The notes beneath the pieces are model-generated. The model was not told the DNA's origin. It made no database searches and was given only the letters and a program-made list of their open reading frames with translations. A program made the position numbers and the translations under genes. Of a stretch of DNA of 5,869 nucleotides, positions 1-4,532 are shown in pieces (position 1 is the stretch's first letter; each line of letters starts with the position of its first letter). The stretch is from Oscillospiraceae bacterium (GTDB taxonomy: Bacteria; Bacillota; Clostridia; Oscillospirales; Oscillospiraceae): assembly GCA_017624645.1 (NCBI GenBank), contig JAGAMQ010000186.1, positions 1 through 5,869 on the forward strand. Direction: 5' to 3'.

Positions 1-66
1 AGGCACCAAGCTTTCAGTGTCCACAATCTCAAAAATTCCTCGTTCCATTTTTCCGCGTTCCAGCAT
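1..66 (-). CDS. Probable IS transposase, N-terminal 22 codons only (IS1182-like)
   Basis: An open frame on the minus strand starts at ATG 66-64 and runs off the left edge without a stop. The visible peptide is MLERGKMERG followed by IFEIVDTESLVP. The pattern of a short basic start, a beta-like stretch and then a '(D/E)xLVP' motif resembles the N-terminus of IS1182/IS1380-type DDE transposases, where 'LVP..HLLRKI' usually follows; the second half of that motif lies outside the window. A second possible start is the Met at codon 7 (position 48), preceded by GCGGAAAA. The Shine-Dalgarno match ahead of codon 1 is poor (GGGTGATGAAAG). A consensus -10 box lies just upstream, and a stem-loop lies upstream of that, an arrangement often seen at IS ends. 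The family call rests on only 22 residues and is tentative. The existence of a minus-strand coding start here is better supported. Confidence 0.45.
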   Translation of the reverse strand, partial: MLERGKMERGIFEIVDTESLVP

Positions 67-84
67 CTTTCATCACCCGGAACT

Positions 85-93
85 ATTATATCA
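85..93 (-). promoter_or_regulatory. Extended -10 promoter for the left-edge gene
   Basis: On the minus strand the sequence reads TGATATAAT, a consensus TATAAT at 90-85 preceded by the TGn extension of extended -10 promoters. No good TTGACA-like -35 box is seen at the normal 16-18 base spacing; that position falls inside the stem of the 103-132 hairpin. Predicted transcription would start near 77-79, giving a very short leader of about a dozen bases before ATG 66. Confidence 0.5.
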
Positions 94-102
94 TAGATAT
101 AA

Positions 103-132
103 GAAAAAGCCCAGCTTTCGCTGAGCTTTTTC
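103..132 (-). terminator. Stem-loop upstream of the putative transposase (insulating terminator)
   Basis: Positions 103-115 pair with 120-132 around a 4-base loop (116-119). There are twelve pairs and one C/A mismatch (111/124). The stem ends in an A5/T5 run, so on the minus strand it reads as a GC-containing hairpin followed by TTTTTCTT, a fair intrinsic terminator. It sits directly upstream of the -10 box at 85-90, where it could stop outside transcription from entering the element. The adjoining bases TTTTTCGACAGTCTGA (127-142) could be part of the IS terminal inverted repeat, but the other end is not in the window. Confidence 0.5.
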
Positions 133-141
133 GACAGTCTG

Positions 142-171
142 ACACCCCCACATCCGGGGGGGTGTATTTTT
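142..171 (+). terminator. GC-rich hairpin with T-run
   Basis: ACACCCCC (142-149) pairs perfectly with GGGGGTGT (158-165) across an 8-base loop and is followed by ATTTTT (166-171). This is the form of an intrinsic terminator on the plus strand. It immediately flanks the presumed IS end, so it could be a terminator of a gene now cut off, a target site chosen by the element, or part of the element. There is no clear plus-strand gene upstream in the window that it would serve. Confidence 0.45.
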
Positions 172-201
172 GCTTACCGGAGGGGATCGAATAATTTAAA
201 T

Positions 202-221
202 GCGGCGCGGATGAGCGCCGC
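202..221. repeat. Perfect 7-bp inverted repeat
   Basis: GCGGCGC (202-208) and GCGCCGC (215-221) are perfect inverted copies with a 6-base loop (209-214). No T-run follows, so it is not an intrinsic terminator on either strand. The role is unknown. Confidence 0.5.
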
Positions 222-250
222 CGGCGAGGGCTGGACCGAGCTGAACCATT

Positions 251-269
251 ATCTGCGCGAGGCGCAGAT
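251..269. repeat. Perfect 8-bp inverted repeat with 3-base loop
   Basis: ATCTGCGC (251-258) and GCGCAGAT (262-269) are perfect inverted copies separated by GAG. The stem is GC-rich and the loop minimal. It lies 30 bases after the end of the 202-221 repeat, so the two hairpins form a pair. No T-run follows. It could be an operator, an RNA hairpin or chance within a coding remnant. Confidence 0.5.
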
Positions 270-363
270 GCAAACGATTCCCTACGGGTCACCTTTCCGA
301 TACCGGGGAGGGCATGTTTTTTAGCCTGTGGGCAATAGCCGGATCAGCTCCTCTCTTTTACGA

Positions 364-401
364 ATATAGACCATTACATTATATGCCGAATTAGTCTATA
401 T
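364..401. promoter_or_regulatory. 8-bp inverted repeat, candidate operator for the HTH gene
   Basis: ATATAGAC (364-371) and GTCTATAT (394-401) are perfect inverted copies with a 22-base spacer, located 59 bases upstream of the preferred start of the HTH gene. Half-site centres are about 30 bases apart, near three helical turns, which suits two dimers or a looped arrangement on one DNA face. The right half overlaps the position expected for a -35 box if TATGAT at 421-426 is the -10. Autoregulation by the downstream HTH protein is an inference. Confidence 0.35.
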
Positions 402-420
402 GTAAGCAGCAACGCTAGGA

Positions 421-426
421 TATGAT
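421..426 (+). promoter_or_regulatory. Candidate -10 box for the HTH gene
   Basis: TATGAT matches TATAAT at five of six positions and lies 33 bases before ATG 460, predicting a leader of roughly 25-30 bases containing the GGGAG ribosome binding site. The -35 region at 17-base spacing (398-403) has no good match to TTGACA, which would suit a regulated promoter. A second, weaker option is TTACAT (374-379) with TATATG (397-402). Confidence 0.3.
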
Positions 427-446
427 CTCATTAAATAATATCACAT

Positions 447-452
447 GGGAGA
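447..452 (+). promoter_or_regulatory. Ribosome binding site that sets the HTH start at 460
   Basis: GGGAGA lies 7 bases before ATG 460. It overlaps the in-frame upstream ATG at 445-447, which has no Shine-Dalgarno site of its own (ATAATATCAC precedes it). This favours initiation at 460 over 445. Confidence 0.65.
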
Positions 453-459
453 ATATCTT

Positions 460-663
460 ATGATCAAGTTAGATGTTTTGCGGCTTTTGGAGGCCCAGGG
501 AAAGACCAAGTATTGGCTCTATAAACAGCTTGGCATGAGTTATCAGAATTTCAGCAAAATGGTGAATAATGAAACAAAGTCCATCCGCTATGAGAATATT
601 GAAACCATGTGTTTCCTTTTGAACTGCACACCCAATGACCTTTTTGTCTTTACGGAAGAATAA
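460..663 (+). CDS. Small Cro/CI-type HTH transcriptional regulator
   Basis: This is a 67-residue DNA-binding protein that is essentially a single helix-turn-helix domain of the XRE/Cro-CI fold (HTH_26-like, PF13443 by resemblance). It begins MIKLDVLRLL. Helices 2 and 3 lie around residues 16-35: KYWLYKQLGMS, then YQNFSKMVNNE as the recognition helix. A C-terminal helix 'YENIETMCFLLNCTPNDLF' (about residues 45-63) is typical, since proteins of this group nearly always end with 'L.C.P.DLF'. There is no ligand or dimerisation extension, so it probably acts as a small repressor binding as a dimer. The in-frame ATG at 445 would add five residues, but GGGAGA at 447-452 fits a start at 460. The gene stands alone, is convergent with the muramidase/ABC cluster, and has a candidate operator at 364-401 and a strong terminator just after its stop. 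Its targets are unknown. Such genes are common both in mobile elements and in chromosomes of Clostridia. Confidence 0.9.
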   Translation: MIKLDVLRLLEAQGKTKYWLYKQLGMSYQNFSKMVNNETKSIRYENIETMCFLLNCTPNDLFVFTEE

Positions 664-667
664 AGAT

Positions 668-706
668 AGAGACTGCTGCAAAATTTTCTTTGCAGCAGTC
701 TCTTTT
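668..706. terminator. Strong terminator shared by two convergent genes
   Basis: Positions 668-682 pair with 689-703 in an uninterrupted 15-bp stem (core GAGACTGCTGCAAA) with a 6-base loop (683-688). On the plus strand T703-T706 follows, giving an intrinsic terminator for the HTH gene, whose stop is at 661-663. Read on the minus strand, the stem is followed by TATCTTTATTCTT, so it can also terminate the muramidase transcript, whose stop is at 714-712. It fills almost the whole 48-base gap between the two convergent genes. Confidence 0.9.
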
Positions 707-711
707 CTATG

Positions 712-2583
712 TTATTGGGTGAGATAACTGGATACGGCATAAACCGTCTGACCGTTATACTCCAGTCTGGACCAGCCGTTGGCACTGGTTCCCGTACGGG
801 TCAGATATTCCCCGTTTTTTAGGGTGTAGACGACCTCTGAATCCGTGACAGAGGGCAGGGTTCGCAAATTGGTTTCGCTCTTTGCCGTGACCTGTTCATT
901 TACCTCCTGAAACTGTGTCTTGATCCCGTCATCGGCAGGAGGCTGATAGGAAAGGTCGCCGGTAAGATAACTGGACACGGCATAAACCGTCTGACCGTTA
1001 TACTCCAGCCTGGACCAGCCGTTGGCGCTGATTCCCGTCCGGGTCACATGCTCCCCGTTTTTCAGGGTGTAGACGACCTCTGAATCCGTGACAGAGGGCA
1101 GGGTTCGCAGATTGGTTTCGCTCTTTGCTGTCACCTGTTCATTTACCTCCCGGAATTCGGTCTTGATCCCGTCATCGGCAGGAGGCCGATATGTAAGGTC
1201 CTCGGTAAGATAACTGGTTACGGCATACACCGTCTGTCCCTCATAAACCAGTCGTGACCAACCCTTATTGCTTACTGCGGTACGCTGCAGAGCCGTTCCG
1301 TTTTTCAGAACTCCCGCAATTTGCCCTGATGTGGTGGGGGAAAGTCTTAAATTCACCTCTTCCTTGGCAGTTACGGTATCGTTTGTTGCAGTAAAGGTAT
1401 TGTCCTCAACAACATCCGGCGGTGGCTCCGGCTGACTGCTCAAATCTGTGGTAAGGTAACTGGTGATGGCATAAACGGTCTGTCCGTTATACTGAAGTCT
1501 GGACCAGCCGTTTTTGCCAATGCCTGTCCTTTTCACTTCCGTACCGTTTTTCAAGACGGCAACCGCATCAAAGTTTCTGCCTGCTCCCTGGCGCAGGTTC
1601 ACCTCGTCCTTTGCCGTGACGATTTCGTCAACATCGGTGTACAGAAGCTCGTCCTGCGTTTTTGGTGGCTTTGCCGTAACAATTTCCGCTCGTTCGTCTT
1701 TGGGTGCCTGCAGCTCTCTTTCAAAATAGGACACCACCATATCGCAGCCCCCTTCCACACCGGATACAATGCCCTTGTTCGTGTACTGCCACATATCGAA
1801 CTTTCCGTCATAGTCCGGCTGAGGGCTTTGGGGATAGGCTGGGTTTTTGTACTGTGCAACCCATACCTTATAGGCTTTTTCGATCTCTGCCGTGCGGAAC
1901 GCTGTAGGATCCGTAAGGTCGGATACAGAACCGTAAAACACGCCCTCATACCCTGATTCCTTGATTGTGTCTAGGAACTTGATTGCATTTTCTGTTCTTT
2001 GCTGGGCTGTGAGATGATACATACGGCTATTACTGTTTCTGAAGCCCTCACAGTCATAGGCAACCGGATAGGATATGCGATAACCCTTTATGGCGGAAGC
2101 GGTCCACTGCGCCTCCTGAGCCGCCTCTTCCTGACTGACAGCCGTGGAAAAGAAATAAACACCCACAAGGATTCCTGCATTTTGCGCCTGCTGAATATTA
2201 TAGTCAGCATTGCTGTCCCGGTAGAGCTGTCCGTCTTCCCCCCGGTAGCCGATACGGATGATTGCAAAATCCAATCCAGCCTTTTTGACTTCCTGCCAAT
2301 CTATTTTGCCCTGCCATTTGGAGACATCGATGCCGTTCTGCATACCTTTTTTGGTCTGCACCTGGGCAAAATCCACTTTTGCACCATCGGTTTGGGGATC
2401 GTCAATGTTCTCAGGGTCTTTTATATCCTCATCGTCCAGGACATCAAATTGCATACTGACAGGTGCACTGCTCTGCGTTTCTGTCGGTGCTTCCTGTTCC
2501 GGTTCCACATTACAGCCTGCTGTGCTAAGCCATATGAAAACCGCTAAAAGTAATGCGGTGATTCTTTTAAAGCTAACATGCAT
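712..2583 (-). CDS. GH25 muramidase (lysozyme-like) lipoprotein with four SH3b repeats
   Basis: This is a 623-residue secreted, lipid-anchored cell-wall hydrolase predicted to cut the MurNAc-GlcNAc bond of peptidoglycan outside the membrane. Residues 1-24 form a lipoprotein signal peptide: KR, then a hydrophobic core (ALLLAVFIWL), then STAG before Cys24. An acidic, Pro/Gln-rich linker covers about 25-80. The GH25 domain spans about 84-292, with GIDVSKWQG (Asp86), IIRIGYRG, GVYFFSTA, YPVAYDCEG (Asp177 and Glu179 as the D-x-E catalytic pair), VWVAQY and DMWQYT. Four SH3b repeats follow at about 318-379, 397-461, 479-543 and 560-623, each with VNLR/TNLR, LKNG, GWSRL and a YA.(T/S)SYLT end. They are joined by Pro-rich linkers and probably bind cell wall. 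The frame is open back to ATG 2607, but AGGGGG at 2593-2598 fits ATG 2583, and that start also gives a normal signal peptide. The gene lies 65 bases after the ABC gene on the same strand with no evident promoter, so it is probably the operon's last gene. The last two repeats are nearly identical. Confidence 0.93.
   Translation of the reverse strand: MHVSFKRITALLLAVFIWLSTAGCNVEPEQEAPTETQSSAPVSMQFDVLDDEDIKDPENIDDPQTDGAKVDFAQVQTKKGMQNGIDVSKWQGKIDWQEVKKAGLDFAIIRIGYRGEDGQLYRDSNADYNIQQAQNAGILVGVYFFSTAVSQEEAAQEAQWTASAIKGYRISYPVAYDCEGFRNSNSRMYHLTAQQRTENAIKFLDTIKESGYEGVFYGSVSDLTDPTAFRTAEIEKAYKVWVAQYKNPAYPQSPQPDYDGKFDMWQYTNKGIVSGVEGGCDMVVSYFERELQAPKDERAEIVTAKPPKTQDELLYTDVDEIVTAKDEVNLRQGAGRNFDAVAVLKNGTEVKRTGIGKNGWSRLQYNGQTVYAITSYLTTDLSSQPEPPPDVVEDNTFTATNDTVTAKEEVNLRLSPTTSGQIAGVLKNGTALQRTAVSNKGWSRLVYEGQTVYAVTSYLTEDLTYRPPADDGIKTEFREVNEQVTAKSETNLRTLPSVTDSEVVYTLKNGEHVTRTGISANGWSRLEYNGQTVYAVSSYLTGDLSYQPPADDGIKTQFQEVNEQVTAKSETNLRTLPSVTDSEVVYTLKNGEYLTRTGTSANGWSRLEYNGQTVYAVSSYLTQ
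715..1640 (-). repeat. Four in-register SH3b-coding repeats (243-246 bases each)
   Basis: The landmark 'gataactgg' (plus strand) recurs at 723, 966 and 1209, and as 'ggtaactgg' at 1455, giving periods of 243, 243 and 246 bases, or 81, 81 and 82 codons. The first two plus-strand units (723-965 and 966-1208, encoding the C-terminal two repeats) differ at only about 22 of 243 positions by my hand count, roughly 91% identity. The other two are clearly more diverged. All spacings are multiples of three, so repeats can be gained or lost without breaking the frame. Confidence 0.9.
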
Positions 2584-2592
2584 AAAGCAATT

Positions 2593-2599
2593 CCCCCTT
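2593..2599 (-). promoter_or_regulatory. Ribosome binding site that sets the muramidase start at 2583
   Basis: AAGGGGG on the minus strand lies 9 bases before ATG 2583-2581. The longer start at 2607 has no Shine-Dalgarno site (CCGTTTG precedes it), and its extra eight codons, MKQRGNCF, would themselves be this ribosome binding site read as protein. Confidence 0.7.
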
Positions 2600-2623
2600 T
2601 GTTTCAAACGGATATCCAGTCGG

Positions 2624-2648
2624 CAGACAGAAACCGTCCCGGTGTCTG
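2624..2648 (-). other. Weak hairpin between the ABC and muramidase genes
   Basis: CAGACA (2624-2629) pairs with TGTCTG (2643-2648), and CCG (2634-2636) pairs with CGG (2640-2642) across a 3-base loop, leaving a 4-base bulge. On the transcribed strand it begins directly after the ABC stop codon at 2651-2649. No T-run follows (CCGACTGG comes next), so it is not a clean intrinsic terminator. It could be a processing or partial-attenuation site that changes muramidase output relative to the exporter, or chance. Confidence 0.3.
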
Positions 2649-4532
2649 TCAGGAATTCTGCAGCTGCTGCTTCTCATACTGCAGGGTATAGAGCTGATAG
2701 TATCTTCCCTTCAACTGCAGAAGCTGCTGATGGCTGCCTTGTTCCATGATCTGTCCATGGGACAAAAGGATAATATTATCCGCGTGCTGAATGGTAGACA
2801 GCCGATGGGCCACCACCAGCATGGTGCCGATATTTTTCATCTTCTCCAGGGAATCCTGGATCAGCAGTTCCGTTTCCGTGTCAATGTTGGCTGTGGCTTC
2901 GTCAAGGATCATCACCGCGGGTTTGTGGATGATGGTTCTGGCAAAGCTCAGAAGCTGCCGCTGACCGGCGGAGAAGTTGTTGCCCCGCTCCCGAACCGGC
3001 TCATCCAGTCCCTTTTCCAGCTTGCCGATGAAGGAATGGGCATTGACATACCGTGCCGCCTCCATCACCTGCTCATCGGTGACACCCTCTTTGCCCAGCA
3101 GGATATTGCTGCGAATATCTCCGGAAAACAGGAACACATCCTGCAGCATCTGCCCGAAATGCCGGCGCAGGGAGGAAATTTTGATCTTTTTGATATCGAT
3201 GCCGTCGATCAGGATCTGACCCCTCTGGATCTCGTAGTTGCGGCAGATGAGGCTCAAAATGGTGGTCTTGCCTGATCCGGTGGCACCTACAAATGCCACA
3301 GTCTGCCGGGGCAGGACATGGAAAGAAACGCCCTTGAGCACCCATTCCTTGTCCTTGTAGGCAAACCATACATCCTTAAACTCGATCTCACCCCGCAGCT
3401 CCTGCAGCTCTATGGCATCCGGCTCGTCCACGATCTGGTGCTGCATATCCATGATGGTAAAGATCTTTTCCGAGGAAGCGAAGGATTTCTGCAGCATATC
3501 AAACTGCTCTGCAAGGGTCTGAATGGGGTTAAAGAACTTGGAGATATACATGTAGAAGGCCACGATCACCGATGCATCGATGACCTGCCCAAAGAAAGTG
3601 ATATTCTCCAAATGTCCCTTGACGCCCAGATAGAACAGACACATCACCGAGCTGATATTCAGCATGTACACCATGGGTCGGAAGACACCGAACACGAACA
3701 GCCGTCCAAACTTCGCCTTCTGCAGCCGGCGGCTGCGGTTCAGAAAGTCCTGATATTTGTTCTCTTCCTGATTGAAGATCTGGGTGATCTTGATGCCGGA
3801 AAGGTTTTCCGACAGATAGGTATTGATGTCTGTGGTAGCGTTGCTGACACTGCGGTGGACGGTCCGGGAGAACTTCCGAAACACCACGGTAAACAGCACC
3901 AAAAACGGCACAAAGCACAGGATCATCAGGGTCAGTGCGTAGTTGAGCATCAGCATAGCACCCAGCACACCCAAAATGACCATGATGTTTTTCAGCAGGG
4001 TCACCAGAATGTTGGTAAACAGGAAGCTGATGGCATTGGTGTCGTTGGTCACACGGGTCACCAGCTTGCCCACAGGGATCTCGTTGAGCTGGGCATGGCT
4101 GAGGGCTTCAATGTGACTGAACAGGTCCTGCCGCAGGGCAGAAAGGATCTTTTGACCGGTCTTCTGGAGGATCATGGACTGCAAGTAGGTGCAGACCACA
4201 CTCACGATCAAGATACCGGCATACACCGCCACCACCTTCAGTAGATAAGGAAGTTGGAAATCTCGGGCAACGGTCTTTTCAATGTGTCCCACCAAAAGGG
4301 GCGATACCAGATCGTAAACGATGGACAGGACCATGATGACCACAGCCAGCACAAACGCTTTCCAGTAGGGCTTGGCATACTGGAGCAGCCGTCCGATGAT
4401 CTCGGAATCCTTCATGTGCCGGTCATAGTCTGCCGGAGCTTTGTGCTTCAAAATCCCATAGGCTGCCACAAACAGCACGGAAAACACACCGATGATGGCA
4501 CCTAAAATCAGAATGGGAAGGTATTCAGCCAT
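2649..4532 (-). CDS. ABC exporter half-transporter, catalytically competent partner (YheH/BmrD-like)
   Basis: This is a 627-residue membrane-domain plus ATPase fusion of the multidrug/lipid exporter type (ABCB-like, type IV fold), acting in the cytoplasmic membrane. An extra hydrophobic helix lies at about 3-27, ahead of the six core helices at about 57-80, 97-118, 172-192, 195-218, 276-305 and 313-335. The nucleotide-binding domain covers about 382-620: A-loop Tyr392, Walker A GATGSGKTT (416-424), Q-loop Gln464, signature FSAGQ (520-524), Walker B MILDE with catalytic Glu545, D-loop NIDTE and switch His576. The signature has Ala in place of the first Gly of SGGQ. The frame is open upstream to 4694, but ATG 4532 has a full AAGGAGG site 8 bases ahead, and the upstream residues are merely the preceding gene in another frame. 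The start overlaps the preceding ABC gene's stop by 8 bases (ATGGCTGA), indicating coupled translation and 1:1 production. The substrate cannot be told from sequence; drugs, lipids or peptides are all possible. Confidence 0.93.
   Translation of the reverse strand: MAEYLPILILGAIIGVFSVLFVAAYGILKHKAPADYDRHMKDSEIIGRLLQYAKPYWKAFVLAVVIMVLSIVYDLVSPLLVGHIEKTVARDFQLPYLLKVVAVYAGILIVSVVCTYLQSMILQKTGQKILSALRQDLFSHIEALSHAQLNEIPVGKLVTRVTNDTNAISFLFTNILVTLLKNIMVILGVLGAMLMLNYALTLMILCFVPFLVLFTVVFRKFSRTVHRSVSNATTDINTYLSENLSGIKITQIFNQEENKYQDFLNRSRRLQKAKFGRLFVFGVFRPMVYMLNISSVMCLFYLGVKGHLENITFFGQVIDASVIVAFYMYISKFFNPIQTLAEQFDMLQKSFASSEKIFTIMDMQHQIVDEPDAIELQELRGEIEFKDVWFAYKDKEWVLKGVSFHVLPRQTVAFVGATGSGKTTILSLICRNYEIQRGQILIDGIDIKKIKISSLRRHFGQMLQDVFLFSGDIRSNILLGKEGVTDEQVMEAARYVNAHSFIGKLEKGLDEPVRERGNNFSAGQRQLLSFARTIIHKPAVMILDEATANIDTETELLIQDSLEKMKNIGTMLVVAHRLSTIQHADNIILLSHGQIMEQGSHQQLLQLKGRYYQLYTLQYEKQQLQNS

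Larger units (their letters stand above)
166..324 (+). pseudogene. GC-rich coding-like remnant, unrecognised
   Basis: One plus-strand frame (codons starting at 166, 169 and so on) stays open to TAG at 322-324 and has protein-like composition from about 181, including the segment NNLNAARMSAAGEGW near 190-234 and HYLREAQMQTIPYG near 247-288. The codons are GC-rich (GCC GCC GGC GAG GGC TGG ACC GAG CTG), unlike the AT-rich bases on either side. The frame has no start with a Shine-Dalgarno site, since ATG 211 has none, and upstream it runs into the IS/hairpin region. From about 287 a different frame (codons at 287, 290 and so on) also looks protein-like (GEGMFFSLW) and stays open to TAG 392, so a frameshift near 285 is possible. 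I do not recognise a family. It may be the tail of a gene broken by the neighbouring element, or non-coding DNA that happens to be open. The two inverted repeats at 202-221 and 251-269 lie inside it and leave open that the stretch is structural instead. Confidence 0.25.

Noticed and set aside
86..292. Minus-strand open frame of 68 codons across the hairpins and remnant
   Set aside because: It is Ser/Arg/Pro-rich, crosses two hairpins and the promoter region, and lacks a ribosome binding site. It is best explained as an open frame arising from GC-rich DNA.
445..459. Upstream ATG at 445 as start of the HTH protein
   Set aside because: It has no Shine-Dalgarno site, its own bases form the GGGAGA site of ATG 460, and the extra residues MGEYL add nothing to the domain.
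715..1640. Regularly spaced repeats, considered as a CRISPR array
   Set aside because: The units are 243-246 bases, in frame, and encode SH3b domains with linkers. They lack the short repeat and unique spacer structure of CRISPR.
2584..2648. Separate promoter for the muramidase in the 65-base gap
   Set aside because: A TTGAAA-like hexamer is present on the minus strand (2603-2608), but any -10 at proper spacing would fall on or after the ribosome binding site, and no TATAAT-like box is seen.
1999..2749. Plus-strand open frames opposite the muramidase N-terminus and the ABC gene end
   Set aside because: They overlap the signal peptide and GH25 coding region in antisense. The hydrophobic stretches are mirrors of the coding strand, and no start signal is evident.
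3318..4244. Long plus-strand open frame (308 codons) opposite the second ABC gene
   Set aside because: It lies wholly antisense to a gene with all ABC motifs intact, has a His/Gln/Asp-rich composition typical of a mirrored frame, and shows no domain or ribosome binding site I recognise.
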